A DNA stretch of 64,000 nt from Sediminibacterium goheungense (GTDB lineage: Bacteria > Bacteroidota > Bacteroidia > Chitinophagales > Chitinophagaceae), in contig NZ_SNWP01000013.1 in assembly GCF_004361915.1 (NCBI RefSeq), forward strand, positions 169,417-233,416. Direction: 5' to 3'. The translations under genes and the position numbers were made by a program. Of this stretch, positions 36,752 to 45,867 are shown in pieces (the stretch's first letter is position 1; every line of letters begins with the position of its first letter). The notes under the pieces were generated by a model that ran no database searches, was not told the DNA's origin, and saw only the letters and a list, made by a program, of their open reading frames with translations.

Positions 36752-36798
36752 TAAAAAAACAAACCTGTCGTTCCGCCTTGAGGGGGAAGACAGGTTTG
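36752..36798 (-). terminator. Intrinsic terminator between secY and map
   Basis: CAAACCTGTC at 36760-36769 pairs with GACAGGTTTG at 36789-36798 (19-base loop), and seven T residues follow on the minus strand. map must be read through it or have its own promoter. GACCATAGTC words occur twice just upstream, at 36817-36843. Confidence 0.85.
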
Positions 36799-36856
36799 CA
36801 AATATCGTATTTTCCGACCATAGTCCATGGGACCATAGTCGATAGATTAATTAATA

Positions 36857-38206
36857 CTAGATTGTTGTAGTAGATACAGTTTGTCTGCCCTGTACACGAC
36901 CGCCTTTCATTAAGCCATCGTATTGACGCATTAACAGATATGTTTCAATCTGTTGTAAAGTATCCAATACCACACCCACCATAATCAGTAAAGAAGTTCC
37001 ACCAAAGAAAGTGCTGAATCCTTGTGTAACACCCAAACGTTGCGCAAAACCAGGCATAATACCTACCAGTGCGAGAAAAATGGCACCAGGCAAAGTGATT
37101 TTATCCATTACAGATCCGATATAATCGGCTGTAGGCTGACCAGGTTTTACACCAGGGATGAAACCATTATTGCGTTTCAGGTCTTCTGCAATTTGCTTGG
37201 GATTAAAGATCAATGCAGTGTACAGGAAAGTAAAACCAATTACCATGACAGAATATACCAACATGTACCATGTGTTACTATGGTCATTGAATATTTTCAC
37301 AATACCCTGAGCAGAATCCAGATTGGTAAACGAAACGAGTGTAGGCAGGAACATAATCGCCTGGGCGAAAATGATTGGCATAACACCGGCACTGTTTACT
37401 TTAATAGGAAGGAACTGACGGGCACCGCCAAACTGACGGTTTCCGATAATTTGTTTTGCATAGTTTACAGGTATCTTGCGAACGCCCTGTACCAGTACAA
37501 TCAATCCTAGAATGATGGCAATCAGAATAGCTATCTCAATCAGGAAGATCAATAAACCACCACCGGCTCTTTCACCTTTGGCGCTGAACTCCTGTATAAG
37601 AGACTGCGGCAAACGTGCAAGAATACCCACCATGATGATGATAGAAGTACCGTTACCCAAACCTTTGTCCTGAATTTTCTCACCCAACCACATTACAAAC
37701 ATGGTACCTGCAGTCAAGGTAATAACAGTAGAGAACCAGAAATAAGGTGAATAGGCAGGTATAATGGCTTCAGCATAACCGGGGCTATTGAGGTAAGCTA
37801 CATAGGCACCAGCCTGAAATGCAGTTACGATAACAGTCAGGTAACGTGTCCATTGATTGATCTTCTTGCGGCCACTATCTCCTTCTTTCTGTACTTTTTG
37901 CAATTGAGGAACCAGGATGGTCATTAACTGCATAAAGATAGATGCTGAGATATAAGGCATGATACCCAATGCGAGGATAGATGCCTGAGAAAAGGCCCCA
38001 CCGGCAAACATATCAAAGATACCTAGCAGGCCTCCATTGCTTCTTGCAGATGCCTGTGCTGCTTCAATTTTAGAAGGATCAAGGCCGGGTAATACAATTT
38101 GTGTACCGATACGATAAGTAAGAACCAGCGCAAGTGTTACAATAATCTTGTTACGAAGCTCCTCTATCGTCCAAATATTCCTTAATGTCTGAACTAATTT
38201 TTTCAC
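36857..38206 (-). CDS. secY: Preprotein translocase subunit SecY
   Basis: Core of the Sec translocon. It has 449 residues with ten transmembrane segments and the usual signatures (TYRIGTQIVLPGLDPSKI with lateral-gate helix 2, GIMPYISASIFMQLM, and a cytosolic loop VRKIPVNYAKQI used for ribosome binding). It lies between rplO and map as in the spc operon, but strong hairpins on both sides suggest independent adjustment of its expression. Confidence 0.97.
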   Translation of the reverse strand: MKKLVQTLRNIWTIEELRNKIIVTLALVLTYRIGTQIVLPGLDPSKIEAAQASARSNGGLLGIFDMFAGGAFSQASILALGIMPYISASIFMQLMTILVPQLQKVQKEGDSGRKKINQWTRYLTVIVTAFQAGAYVAYLNSPGYAEAIIPAYSPYFWFSTVITLTAGTMFVMWLGEKIQDKGLGNGTSIIIMVGILARLPQSLIQEFSAKGERAGGGLLIFLIEIAILIAIILGLIVLVQGVRKIPVNYAKQIIGNRQFGGARQFLPIKVNSAGVMPIIFAQAIMFLPTLVSFTNLDSAQGIVKIFNDHSNTWYMLVYSVMVIGFTFLYTALIFNPKQIAEDLKRNNGFIPGVKPGQPTADYIGSVMDKITLPGAIFLALVGIMPGFAQRLGVTQGFSTFFGGTSLLIMVGVVLDTLQQIETYLLMRQYDGLMKGGRVQGRQTVSTTTI

Positions 38207-38240
38207 TTGAATGCAATTGTAAGCGTTAATAGTCTTAAAC

Positions 38241-38266
38241 CAAAAAAAGACGCACTTTGTGCGTCT
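38241..38266 (-). terminator. Intrinsic terminator between rplO and secY
   Basis: AGACGCAC and GTGCGTCT form a perfect 8-bp stem with a three-base loop at 38248-38266, followed on the minus strand by an eight-T run less one base. It lies 18 bases after the rplO stop... on the plus map it sits upstream of rplO and downstream of secY, since secY is transcribed before nothing else here: the gap between the two genes is 38207-38283, and the hairpin is 17 bases from the rplO stop. Confidence 0.75.
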
Positions 38267-38283
38267 GGCAAGTTACGATAAAA

Positions 38284-38733
38284 TTACTTGATAATTTCAA
38301 CGCTACCACCTGCAGTTTCGATAGCAGATTTTGCTTTTTCGCTGACTGCATTCACTTTGAAACTTACTTTGGCTTTCAGTTCACCGTTGGCCAGTACTTT
38401 TACTTTATCGGTACGGCTGATCAAACCATTGATATAAAGGTTTTCCAGACTAAACTCTGTGAAACCGTATTTTTCAACCAATTGATCAATCTGACCCAGG
38501 TTAAATACTACGAATTCGATACGGTTATTATTTTTAAAGCCACGTTTTGGTACACGACGCTGAATGGGCATCTGACCACCTTCGTGAGCCATTTTACTTT
38601 TATAACCAGCACGGCTCTGACCACCTTTGTTACCTTTTGTAGATGTACCACCCTTACCGGATGCTTCACCACGACCTAAACGTTTTTCTTTGTGTGTAGA
38701 ACCTGCTGCAGGTTTGAGATTGTGTAATTTCAT
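38284..38733 (-). CDS. rplO: 50S ribosomal protein L15
   Basis: Large-subunit assembly protein of 149 residues. The basic, glycine-rich N-terminus (LGRGEASGKGGTSTKGNKGG) threads into 23S rRNA, and the C-terminal globular part (KVLANGELKAKVSFKVNAVS) matches L15. It is positioned after rpmD, from which it is separated by an unusually long 170-base gap with an AATTTGAAAA palindrome. Confidence 0.96.
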   Translation of the reverse strand: MKLHNLKPAAGSTHKEKRLGRGEASGKGGTSTKGNKGGQSRAGYKSKMAHEGGQMPIQRRVPKRGFKNNNRIEFVVFNLGQIDQLVEKYGFTEFSLENLYINGLISRTDKVKVLANGELKAKVSFKVNAVSEKAKSAIETAGGSVEIIK

Positions 38734-38775
38734 GTTTTATCGATTTTGAACTTTCGGGGAATCACCCCTCGCGTG

Positions 38776-38907
38776 TTAATTTGAAAATTTGTAAATGTGC
38801 TAATTTGAAAATGAAAGATTCAGAGTAATATAAATGGAAAATGAATCAAATACTTGACTCATTTCCTCCGCCTTAGGCGGATCCAAATCTTCAAATTTTC
38901 AAATTAA
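38776..38907. repeat. AATTTGAAA-word palindrome between rpmD and rplO
   Basis: TTAATTTGAAAATTTG at 38776-38791 pairs perfectly with CAAATTTTCAAATTAA at 38892-38907 (16 bp, 100-base loop). The right arm contains the rpmD stop codon at 38904-38906. A separate palindrome TCCGCCTTAGGCGGA lies inside the loop at about 38868-38882. Confidence 0.8.
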
Positions 38908-39086
38908 TTTAACTCCTCAACCTTCACCAGGTGGCTTACTTTATTTACCATACCCAGGATCTGAGGGGTAGCTTCTACTTCTTTTGAAGCATTGAGTTTC
39001 TTCAAACCTAATGCTATCAGTGTTTGCTTCTGACGCTCTGGTCTGTCGATACCACTTTTAATCTGTGTGATCTTAATTTTTTTCAT
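38904..39086 (-). CDS. rpmD: 50S ribosomal protein L30
   Basis: A 60-residue ribosomal protein with the typical L30 fold ([20 protein letters not shown], then [10 protein letters not shown] and [19 protein letters not shown] end). It is in the canonical place between rpsE and rplO. The stop codon lies within the arm of a palindrome, so the mRNA end of this gene would be in the stem. Confidence 0.95.
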   Translation of the reverse strand: MKKIKITQIKSGIDRPERQKQTLIALGLKKLNASKEVEATPQILGMVNKVSHLVKVEELN

Positions 39087-39095
39087 AACGAGTTA

Positions 39096-39163
39096 TTGAG
39101 ATAGCCGATGGCTTATGGTTGATGGCATATGGCTATACGCTATCAACCATTCGCTATAAGCTA
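39096..39163. repeat. TAGCTTATGG-word palindrome between rpsE and rpmD
   Basis: GATAGCCGATGGCTTATGG and TTGATGGC words on the left mirror GCTATCAACCATTCGC and TATAAGCTATT on the right with mismatches. Its right end abuts the rpsE stop codon at 39164. Similar words occur at 42535-42625. Confidence 0.65.
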
Positions 39164-39685
39164 TTATCCATTAAATACTTTACTCAACTTAACAGTACGT
39201 GTTTTAGCAACCTGTACAGGCTCACGCAACAGGCTCAACGCCTTAATGGTAGCTTTCACCACATTATGTGGATTGGCTGAACCCAGACTTTTAGCCAGAA
39301 CGTCTGTTACACCCGCACTTTCCAGTACAGCACGCATGCTGCCTCCGGCGATCACACCCGCACCATGAGCGGCTGGTTTGATCAACACTTTAGCGGCACC
39401 ATCTTTTGCCCACTGATCGTGAGGAATCGTTCCATGCATTACGGGAACCTTTACCAGGTTTTTCTTGGCATCTTCGATACCCTTGGTAATAGCTTCCTGA
39501 ACTTCTTTCGCTTTACCCAGACCCTGTCCTACAACACCACTTTCATTACCAACTACTACCAGTGCTGAGAAGCTGAAGGTACGACCACCTTTAGTGGTTT
39601 TCACCACACGGTTAATGGCAACTACTTTTTCTTTCAGTTCCATGTCGCCACCGGCTTTTACCTTATTTACGTTTACTTTAGACAT
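39164..39685 (-). CDS. rpsE: 30S ribosomal protein S5
   Basis: Small-subunit protein of the decoding-fidelity region, 173 residues. The dsRNA-binding-like N domain ([20 protein letters not shown], then [20 protein letters not shown]) and C domain ([20 protein letters not shown]) are clear. It follows rplR after 28 bases, a normal spacing within this cluster. Confidence 0.97.
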   Translation of the reverse strand: MSKVNVNKVKAGGDMELKEKVVAINRVVKTTKGGRTFSFSALVVVGNESGVVGQGLGKAKEVQEAITKGIEDAKKNLVKVPVMHGTIPHDQWAKDGAAKVLIKPAAHGAGVIAGGSMRAVLESAGVTDVLAKSLGSANPHNVVKATIKALSLLREPVQVAKTRTVKLSKVFNG

Positions 39686-39713
39686 TTATCTAACGATTAT
39701 TTGTGTTAGCAGA

Positions 39714-40064
39714 TTAGAATTGAAGACCACCTTCTCTTGCGCCATCGGCTACGGATTTAACGCGGCCATGGTACAGATTACCACCACGATCGAATACAAC
39801 TGTATTTAATCCCAGTTCAGTGGCTTTGCGAGCGATTGCTGCTCCTACCAGTTTCGATTTTTCAATCTTGGTCACTTTCTGTGCAGCAATATCCTTATCA
39901 CGTGATGAAGCAGCAGCAAGTGTCAGACCATTTACGTCATCGATCAACTGAGCATATATATCAGCATTGCTTCTGAATACAGATAAGCGGGGCTTTACAG
40001 CCGTACCCTGCACTTTCTTACGAATGCGGTACCTGATTTTTTGCCTTTGAATTAATTTACCCAT
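39714..40064 (-). CDS. rplR: 50S ribosomal protein L18
   Basis: A 5S-rRNA-binding protein of 116 residues. The Arg/Lys-rich N-terminus ([20 protein letters not shown]) precedes [17 protein letters not shown] and the C-terminal [20 protein letters not shown] signature. It sits between rplF and rpsE as expected, with a 100-base gap upstream containing GACC/GGTC words at 40118-40145. Confidence 0.96.
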   Translation of the reverse strand: MGKLIQRQKIRYRIRKKVQGTAVKPRLSVFRSNADIYAQLIDDVNGLTLAAASSRDKDIAAQKVTKIEKSKLVGAAIARKATELGLNTVVFDRGGNLYHGRVKSVADGAREGGLQF

Positions 40065-40164
40065 TTTGCTTTATTTGTTACTTCCGATTCGGCCGGAAGC
40101 ATGTTTTACATTTTATTTTAGTTCATTGACCCTGGTCCATGAACCATCAACTGATTACTGATTA

Positions 40165-40719
40165 CTATTTACCAGCTGCTTTACCTGCTTTTCTTCTCAG
40201 GATTTCACCAGCGTATTTCACACCCTTACCTTTGTATGGTTCTGGTTTACGTAAGCTTCTCAGTTTAGCAGCTACCTGACCAATCAGTTGCTTATCGATA
40301 CCTTCTAACAGGATTTTGGGGTTCTGGCCTTTTTCAGTAACGGTAGTCACTTTCAATTCACTGGGAACTTCGAAAATGATATTGTGAGAATAACCTAAAG
40401 CAAGATCCAGCAGGTTTCCGGTATTAGCAGCTTTAAAACCCACACCCACCAGTTCCAGTTCTCTCTTAATGCCTTCAGTTACACCTTTTACCATGTTGCT
40501 AACCAATGCACGGTATAAACCATGCATAGCGCGGTGACGGATCTGATCCGTAGGACGGCTGAATATTACTTCATTGTCTTTCACTTCCACAATGATATCT
40601 CTATCGATCAATTGCTTCAGTTCGCCCTTAGGGCCTTTTACAGTTATCTCATTTTCCTTACTTACGGTGATGGTTACACCGGCAGGAACAGTTACGGGCT
40701 TTTTTCCAATACGTGACAT
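40165..40719 (-). CDS. rplF: 50S ribosomal protein L6
   Basis: Large-subunit protein of the factor-binding region, 184 residues. Two homologous domains are visible, the first with VPAGVTITVSKENEITVKGP and the second with KPEPYKGKGVKYAGEILRRK, the L6 signature. The start MSRIGKKPVTVP is canonical. The gene lies between rpsH and rplR. Confidence 0.97.
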   Translation of the reverse strand: MSRIGKKPVTVPAGVTITVSKENEITVKGPKGELKQLIDRDIIVEVKDNEVIFSRPTDQIRHRAMHGLYRALVSNMVKGVTEGIKRELELVGVGFKAANTGNLLDLALGYSHNIIFEVPSELKVTTVTEKGQNPKILLEGIDKQLIGQVAAKLRSLRKPEPYKGKGVKYAGEILRRKAGKAAGK

Positions 40720-40812
40720 AGTCGTTTCTGTTTTTATTGTTCAACTAATATCCTGACCGTGTTCAGCTCCGACTAAAAGCTTAATTGTCAGACAGGACAA
40801 TATCAAATTCAA

Positions 40813-41211
40813 TTAAGAAATATAGCAAAGTACCTCACCACCTACATTCTGGGCTTTCGCCTGCTTATCGGTCAATACACCTTTAGATGTACTGAGGATA
40901 GCCACACCTAAACCATTAATCACTCTTTTGATCTCAGCAGGTTTAGCATATTGACGCAGACCCGGACGGCTTACCCTTTCCAGAGAGCGGATCGCAGGTT
41001 GTTTAGTAGAAGGATCATATTTCAGCGCGATCTTGATCAGACCTTGCTTATTGTCATCTTCAAATTTGTATTTCAGGATATAACCCTGATCATACAGGAT
41101 CTCTGTCATACGTTTTTTCAGATTAGAAGCAGGAATTTCCACCAGTCTGTGACCAGCCATCTGTGCATTACGGATTCTGGTTAAAAAGTCTGCTATTGGA
41201 TCAGTTACCAT
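40813..41211 (-). CDS. rpsH: 30S ribosomal protein S8
   Basis: 16S-rRNA-binding protein of 132 residues, and the translational repressor of the spc operon in E. coli. The ATG at 41211 (MVTDPIADFLTRIRNAQMAG) is chosen as it starts the family motif; 13 residues upstream are extraneous. The C-terminal GVAILSTSKGVLTDKQAKAQ signature is intact. A small CCCGATTTGATCGGG hairpin (41254-41268) lies in the 66-base gap before it. Confidence 0.96.
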   Translation of the reverse strand: MVTDPIADFLTRIRNAQMAGHRLVEIPASNLKKRMTEILYDQGYILKYKFEDDNKQGLIKIALKYDPSTKQPAIRSLERVSRPGLRQYAKPAEIKRVINGLGVAILSTSKGVLTDKQAKAQNVGGEVLCYIS

Positions 41212-41277
41212 TTTTATTAGAATTAATTCGTGTTCAAAATTTTGTACCAATTTCCCGATTTGATCGGGATAGGGCTA

Positions 41278-41547
41278 TTACCAGCTTGCTTTTTTAACAC
41301 CTGGAATTTTACCATTCAGGGCCATATCACGGAAGATTACCCTTGAGAGACCGAAGTATCTCATATAACCTTTCGGACGTCCTGTAAGCTGACAACGGTT
41401 CTTTAAACGAACAGGTGAAGCGTTTTTAGGCAGTTTGTCCAAGGCTGCATAGTCACCGGCTGCTTTGAGGGCTGCACGTTTTTCTGCATATTGGGCCACT
41501 AATGCCTCACGCTTTCTTTGTCTGGCTTTTACTGATTCTTTTGCCAT
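41278..41547 (-). CDS. rpsN: 30S ribosomal protein S14 (zinc-free type)
   Basis: An 89-residue S14 of the long, zinc-independent (C-minus) form: the sequence [20 protein letters not shown] retains a single Cys and no CxxC pairs. It starts [19 protein letters not shown]. It lies between rplE and rpsH in the usual order. Confidence 0.96.
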   Translation of the reverse strand: MAKESVKARQRKREALVAQYAEKRAALKAAGDYAALDKLPKNASPVRLKNRCQLTGRPKGYMRYFGLSRVIFRDMALNGKIPGVKKASW

Positions 41548-41615
41548 TTTTTTATGTTTAGATTTGAGTAGGTTCCGGATTTGCGTTTTACAAACCGGCT
41601 GCTACCAGTTACTTT

Positions 41616-42191
41616 TTAGTTATTTTCTTTTTTTGCTCCTTTGAAAGGCATGCCCAGTTCTTTCAGTAACTCATACGCTTCTTCATTGGTTTGAGCAGTA
41701 GTTACAAAAGTGATATCCATACCAGTGATCTTATTCACTTTATCGATATCGATTTCAGGGAAAATGATTTGTTCAGTAACACCCAGTGTGTAGTTACCAC
41801 GGCCATCAAATGCCTTATCGCTGATACCTTTGAAGTCACGTACACGTGGCAATGCAACAGAAACCAGACGATCCAGGAATTCATACATCTTCTCACCTCT
41901 CAGCGTAACACGAGCACCAATTGGCATACCCTTACGCAGTTTGAAGTTTGAGATATCTTTCTTAGACATGGTAGGGACAGCTTTCTGACCAGTGATCATA
42001 TTCAGCTCTTCTACTGCAATGTCAACCAGTTTCTTATCTGTAACCGCACCATTTACGCCACGGTTGATACAGATTTTTTCCAGTTTAGGAGCCTGCATTA
42101 CAGTTTTGTATGCAAACTTTTTCATTAAAGCAGGTACAACTTCTTTGCTGTACTTATCTGCTAATCTCGGAGTGTATTTTGTAGTACTCAT
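41616..42191 (-). CDS. rplE: 50S ribosomal protein L5
   Basis: 5S-rRNA-binding protein of 191 residues, slightly longer than the 179 of E. coli. [38 protein letters not shown] and [20 protein letters not shown] mark the family. Its start overlaps the rplX stop by one base (TAATG), so translation is coupled. Confidence 0.97.
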   Translation of the reverse strand: MSTTKYTPRLADKYSKEVVPALMKKFAYKTVMQAPKLEKICINRGVNGAVTDKKLVDIAVEELNMITGQKAVPTMSKKDISNFKLRKGMPIGARVTLRGEKMYEFLDRLVSVALPRVRDFKGISDKAFDGRGNYTLGVTEQIIFPEIDIDKVNKITGMDITFVTTAQTNEEAYELLKELGMPFKGAKKENN

Positions 42192-42529
42192 TACTTGATT
42201 ACCTCCCCTGACTTTTTAGATATACGAACTAATTTTCCGTTTTCGCGGGTACGTTTTGCTTTGGTAGCAGCACCTGCTTTAGCATCCCATAACATTACAT
42301 TGCTGATGTTAATCGGAGCTTCAACTTTTACGATACCACCCTTTGTATTCTGTGCAGAAGGTTTGGTATGTTTTGTTACGATATTCACGCCTTCTACTAC
42401 CACACGGCCTTTATCCACAATTACTTCCAACACCTTACGGGGCTTTTTCAAGTCCTTGTCATCACCGGCAATAACCACAACGGTATCGCCTTTTTTGATG
42501 TTGAATTTGGGTTTAAATCTTGTACTCAT
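42191..42529 (-). CDS. rplX: 50S ribosomal protein L24
   Basis: Assembly initiator protein of 112 residues with the KOW motif near the N-terminus ([20 protein letters not shown]), followed by [20 protein letters not shown]. It overlaps rplE by one base. The 101-base gap before it contains TAGCTTTTAG-type words. Confidence 0.96.
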   Translation of the reverse strand: MSTRFKPKFNIKKGDTVVVIAGDDKDLKKPRKVLEVIVDKGRVVVEGVNIVTKHTKPSAQNTKGGIVKVEAPINISNVMLWDAKAGAATKAKRTRENGKLVRISKKSGEVIK

Positions 42530-42534
42530 TTTTT

Positions 42535-42625
42535 GAGCTTTTTAGCTTTTAGGGGTTAGCAATTAGCTAACCAGAAATTATTATATCAATCGCTAATAGC
42601 TTATGGCTAATAGCTAATGGCTTGT
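42535..42625. repeat. TAGCTAATGG-word repeat between rplN and rplX
   Basis: GGTTAGCAATTAGCTAACC forms a 7-bp stem near 42555-42573, and GCTAATAGCTTATGGCTAAT-type words repeat at 42590-42622 up to a few bases before the rplN stop (42631). Arms are imperfect. Confidence 0.6.
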
Positions 42626-42630
42626 TTATT

Positions 42631-42999
42631 TTAAAGAACCTCAGGAGCCAGTGAAATAATTTTCATGTACCCTTTATCACGCAGTTCTCTCGCTACTGGC
42701 CCGAAGATACGTGTACCACGAGGCTCATCAGAGTTGTTCAGTAATACTACTGCATTGTCATCAAAGCGGATATATGAACCATCCTTACGACGCAGTTTAT
42801 TTTTGGTACGAACGATTACTGCTTTTGATACAGTACCTTTTTTGATACCACCGGCAGGTATAGCATCTTTAACAGTTACTACAATCTTATCACCGATCTT
42901 AGCGTAGTCTTGCCCGCTGTTACCAAGTACTTTGATACAAAGTACTTCTTTGGCACCACTGTTATCAGCTACATTCAATCTACTTTCTTGCTGAATCAT
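42631..42999 (-). CDS. rplN: 50S ribosomal protein L14
   Basis: A 122-residue intersubunit-bridge protein. The ATG at 42999 gives the canonical start [20 protein letters not shown]; 18 residues upstream lie in repeat sequence. The [20 protein letters not shown] signature closes the protein. It is located between rpsQ and rplX. Confidence 0.97.
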   Translation of the reverse strand: MIQQESRLNVADNSGAKEVLCIKVLGNSGQDYAKIGDKIVVTVKDAIPAGGIKKGTVSKAVIVRTKNKLRRKDGSYIRFDDNAVVLLNNSDEPRGTRIFGPVARELRDKGYMKIISLAPEVL

Positions 43000-43116
43000 T
43001 GTTTTAGCTTTTAGCTTCTGGTCTGGAAATTTCCTCGCCAGATTTTTTATCAATTTGTCAGAGGCTACAGCTCAAATTCTTGCAGCTTGCAGCTTGAATC
43101 CACCTGAGGCGGACAA

Positions 43117-43377
43117 TTATTTTGCTTTCTCAACTATTTCAACCAGTCTCCAACGCTTTGTTTTACTCAGCGGACGGGTTTCCATAATTTTTACTACGTC
43201 TCCAATACCACACTCGCTTTTCTCGTCGTGTGCATGGAACTTAGTGGTTTTCTTTACGAACTTTCCGTAGATAGGGTGTTTTACTTTTCTTTCAACCGCA
43301 ACTGTAATGGTTTTATCCATTTTATCGCTGGTTACAACCCCGATCCTTGTTTTGCGTAAATTTCTTACTTCAGCCAT
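43117..43377 (-). CDS. rpsQ: 30S ribosomal protein S17
   Basis: An 86-residue OB-fold protein binding 16S rRNA. The start at 43377 ([20 protein letters not shown]) is used because upstream in-frame residues come from an AGCT-rich repeat. [20 protein letters not shown] is the S17 signature. The stop abuts CCACCTGAGGCGG repeat-like sequence. Confidence 0.96.
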   Translation of the reverse strand: MAEVRNLRKTRIGVVTSDKMDKTITVAVERKVKHPIYGKFVKKTTKFHAHDEKSECGIGDVVKIMETRPLSKTKRWRLVEIVEKAK

Positions 43378-43389
43378 TGTGTATTTTTT

Positions 43390-43471
43390 TAAGCTTTGAG
43401 CTCTGAGCTTCGAGCCGCGAGCATTTTTTAATTCTAACAAGCTCGTAGCTCGTAGCTAGCAGCTCGTAGCT
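43390..43471. repeat. GAGCTCGTAGC-word palindrome between rpmC and rpsQ
   Basis: AAGCTTTGAGCTCTGAGC and TTCGAGC words on the left are mirrored with mismatches by GCTCGTAGCTCGTAGC and AGCAGCTCGTAGCT on the right, ending five bases before the rpmC stop at 43476. The same words recur at 48880-48902 next to the rpsJ stop. Confidence 0.65.
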
Positions 43472-43475
43472 GTTT

Positions 43476-43688
43476 TTAGATGCCTAATTCTTTTTTCTTC
43501 AATTCAGTCTTCAGACGTGCAATATCTCTGCGTAAACCTCGAACTGTCATCGGGTTTTCTAATGGAGAAATTGCATGAGCGAATTCCAATTTTTTCAGAC
43601 GGAGCTGATCTTCCTGGATTCTCGCTTTCAGATCTGCAGCGTTCATATCTTTCAGACCTTTATTGAATTCAACTTTTTTATTTGCCAT
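43476..43688 (-). CDS. rpmC: 50S ribosomal protein L29
   Basis: A 70-residue two-helix protein at the tunnel exit. The ATG at 43688 (MANKKVEFNKGLKDMNAADL) is used; the 40 upstream in-frame residues translate the AATTTGAAA repeat (Phe/Ile/Ser-rich) and are not part of the protein. FAHAISPLENPMTVRGLRRD matches the L29 signature. Confidence 0.95.
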   Translation of the reverse strand: MANKKVEFNKGLKDMNAADLKARIQEDQLRLKKLEFAHAISPLENPMTVRGLRRDIARLKTELKKKELGI

Positions 43689-43695
43689 TTTGGTC

Positions 43696-43811
43696 AATTT
43701 GAAAATTTGAAAATTTGAAAATTTGGAAATTTGGAAATTACTTTCTCTATTTAGCAATCTGAAAACATTCTCATCTGCCTTAGGCATATCAAATTGCCTC
43801 ATTTTCAAATT
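43696..43811. repeat. AATTTGAAA-word palindrome between rplP and rpmC
   Basis: AATTTGAAAAT at 43696-43706, followed by more GAAAATTT and GGAAATTT words, pairs with ATTTTCAAATT at 43801-43811, which overlaps the rplP stop codon (43810-43812). TCTGCCTTAGGCATA lies in the loop. Confidence 0.75.
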
Positions 43812-44229
43812 AAGCTTGTAAGTCTCTTCTTACAATGAATTTGGTTTTAATCGGCAGTTTCTGAGCAGCCAGTTCCATGGCTTCCTGAGCAACCTGCGCC
43901 GTAACACCATCGCACTCAAAAATGATGCGTCCTGGTTCTACAACAGCAGCCCAGAATTCAGGGTTACCTTTACCTTTACCCATCCTTACCTCAAGAGGCT
44001 TACGGGTAATGATTTTATCAGGGAACACACGGATCCAAACATTACCCTCACGTTTCATAGCACGGGTCATAGCCTGACGTGCAGATTCGATCTGGCGGTT
44101 GGTTAACCAAATTGGCTCTAGCGCTTTCAGGGCAAATGAACCAAATGAAATGGAAGTACCACGCTTAGCCACTTCACGAATGCGGCCTTTCTGCTGTTTC
44201 CTGTGTTTACTTCTTTTAGGCTGTAACAT
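43810..44229 (-). CDS. rplP: 50S ribosomal protein L16
   Basis: A 139-residue protein near the peptidyl-transferase centre. It begins [20 protein letters not shown]; the [20 protein letters not shown] signature is present, including the Arg that is hydroxylated in some bacteria. Its stop lies in the arm of a palindrome. Confidence 0.97.
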   Translation of the reverse strand: MLQPKRSKHRKQQKGRIREVAKRGTSISFGSFALKALEPIWLTNRQIESARQAMTRAMKREGNVWIRVFPDKIITRKPLEVRMGKGKGNPEFWAAVVEPGRIIFECDGVTAQVAQEAMELAAQKLPIKTKFIVRRDLQA

Positions 44230-44244
44230 TTATTACAATTTGAA

Positions 44245-44348
44245 AATTTGAAAATTTGAATAACTGAATTTGAAAATTTGAGAATTTGAGAATTTGAAAA
44301 TGAATGATCAGCATATGTTGTACTAACCATTATTCAAATTTTCAAATT
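44245..44348. repeat. AATTTGAAA-word palindrome between rpsC and rplP
   Basis: A perfect 19-bp stem (arm 44245-44263 ending GAATAA, complement 44330-44348, 66-base loop). Further TTTGAGAA words fill the loop, and another ATTTTCAAATTA copy at 44354-44365 runs through the rpsC stop codon at 44363. Confidence 0.82.
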
Positions 44349-44362
44349 GAATAATTTTCAAA

Positions 44363-45157
44363 TTATCTTCTTTCTCTTCCGCCTCCGCGGTTATCTCTCC
44401 TGTCACCACCGCGGCCTCCACGATCATCTCTTCTGTCACCACCACGGCCTCCACTTCTTTCCTCACCACCTCTTCTTTCACTCATATCATTCTTGCCGCC
44501 AACGAAGTTTGGATTCAATTCGCGCTTTCCAAGTACTTCTCCTTTACAGATCCATACCTTGATACCTATTTTACCATATACAGTCTGTGCATATACATTG
44601 GCATAGTCGATGTCCATACGGAAAGTATGCAAAGGCACACGACCCTGTTTGAATTCTTCGCTACGGGCAATCTCAGCACCACCCAGACGACCACTCAATT
44701 TGATCTTGATACCTTCAGCACCCATACGGAGTGTAGAGGCAATCGCCATCTTGGTAGCACGTTTGAAGTTGATACGGTTTTCGATCTGACGAGCGATGGT
44801 ATCTCCAACAATATTTGCATCCAGTTCAGGACGACGGATCTCAAGAATATTGATCTGCACGTCTTCCTTACCTGTTAATTTTTTCAGCTCTTCTTTGATA
44901 CGGTCTACTTCTCCGCCACCTTTACCAATGATGATACCTGGTTTAGATGTGTGGATTGTAACGATCAGCTTACCCAGGGTACGCTCTATTACAATTTTGG
45001 CAATACCGCCCTTGTTGATACGGGCGTTCAGGTAGGTACGGATCTTATGATCCTCAATTAACTTGGTAGCATAATCTTTCTTACTACCATACCAGTTACT
45101 CTCCCATCCGCGGATGATACCTAACCTGTTACCAATTGGATTTGCTTTCTGACCCAT
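44363..45157 (-). CDS. rpsC: 30S ribosomal protein S3 with RGG-type tail
   Basis: mRNA-entry protein of the small subunit, 264 residues. The KH domain shows [20 protein letters not shown] at about 70-90, and the C domain shows [20 protein letters not shown]. The last 42 residues (about 223-264) form a low-complexity Arg/Gly/Asp tail that includes an 11-residue tandem unit ([11 protein letters not shown], then [11 protein letters not shown]). E. coli S3 has 233 residues and lacks such a tail. Related tails are known in some Bacteroidota; their role is unclear. Confidence 0.96.
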   Translation of the reverse strand: MGQKANPIGNRLGIIRGWESNWYGSKKDYATKLIEDHKIRTYLNARINKGGIAKIVIERTLGKLIVTIHTSKPGIIIGKGGGEVDRIKEELKKLTGKEDVQINILEIRRPELDANIVGDTIARQIENRINFKRATKMAIASTLRMGAEGIKIKLSGRLGGAEIARSEEFKQGRVPLHTFRMDIDYANVYAQTVYGKIGIKVWICKGEVLGKRELNPNFVGGKNDMSERRGGEERSGGRGGDRRDDRGGRGGDRRDNRGGGRERR

Positions 45158-45172
45158 ATAGTGGTTTTACAA

Positions 45173-45517
45173 TTAGTTTTTAGAATCTACGATTAATGTT
45201 ACATGGTTACTGCGCTTACGTACCCTGTAGCCACGGCCCTGGGGTGCAGGACGCATACGCTTAAGTACACGACCTCCGTCAACGAATACAGTTTTTACCA
45301 CCAGGCTGCTGTCTGCCGCACTGGCGCCATTGTTTTTCTGCTCCCAGTTGCTGATAGCACTCTTCAGCAATTTTGCCAGAGGCACAGCATTGTGCTGAGG
45401 ATGGTGTTCAAGAATAGCCAATGCCTTCTCTACTTCCATTCCACGGATCACATCAGCCAGCAAACGCATTTTGCGCGGCCCTGTAGGATAATTGTTCAGT
45501 TTAGCTACTGCTTCCAT
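45173..45517 (-). CDS. rplV: 50S ribosomal protein L22
   Basis: A 114-residue protein lining the exit tunnel. Helical N domain ([20 protein letters not shown]) and the long beta-hairpin tip region ending [20 protein letters not shown] are clear. It is 15 bases from rpsC, and the gap to rpsS holds CATCTGATTTCAGCTATCTG words. Confidence 0.96.
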   Translation of the reverse strand: MEAVAKLNNYPTGPRKMRLLADVIRGMEVEKALAILEHHPQHNAVPLAKLLKSAISNWEQKNNGASAADSSLVVKTVFVDGGRVLKRMRPAPQGRGYRVRKRSNHVTLIVDSKN

Positions 45518-45588
45518 TTCTTTATTTGTTTAGGGTATGCATCTGATTTCAGCTATCTGCTATGAACCATCTGCCATACGCCAAGTGA

Positions 45589-45858
45589 TTACTTTTTAGT
45601 TCCTGCGTGTCCTCTGAAGTTGCGGGTAGGCGCAAATTCACCTAATTTATGTCCAACCATGAACTCGGTAACATAAACCGGGATGAACTTATTTCCATTG
45701 TGCACTGCAAATGTGTGCCCAACGAAATCTGGCGTAATGGTACTGCGACGGCTCCATGTTTTGATAACACCCTTCTTGGTCTTACCATCATTCATACCTT
45801 CTACTTTGCCTTCTAAGTTGGCATCTACGTAAGGACCTTTTTTAATCGAACGACCCAT
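45589..45858 (-). CDS. rpsS: 30S ribosomal protein S19
   Basis: An 89-residue protein of the 30S head. [20 protein letters not shown] and the C-terminal [20 protein letters not shown] signature are intact. It lies between rplB and rplV, with a repeat-filled gap on each side. Confidence 0.97.
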   Translation of the reverse strand: MGRSIKKGPYVDANLEGKVEGMNDGKTKKGVIKTWSRRSTITPDFVGHTFAVHNGNKFIPVYVTEFMVGHKLGEFAPTRNFRGHAGTKK

Positions 45859-45867
45859 AGTAATGAG

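Noticed and set aside
43689..43808. N-terminal extension of L29 (40 extra residues)
   Set aside because: The extension translates repeat sequence, while MANKKVEF at 43688 is a normal L29 start.
43696..44348. AATTTGAAA repeats considered as a CRISPR array
   Set aside because: The repeats are directly adjacent, without unique spacers of constant size, and are mirrored as inverted arms.
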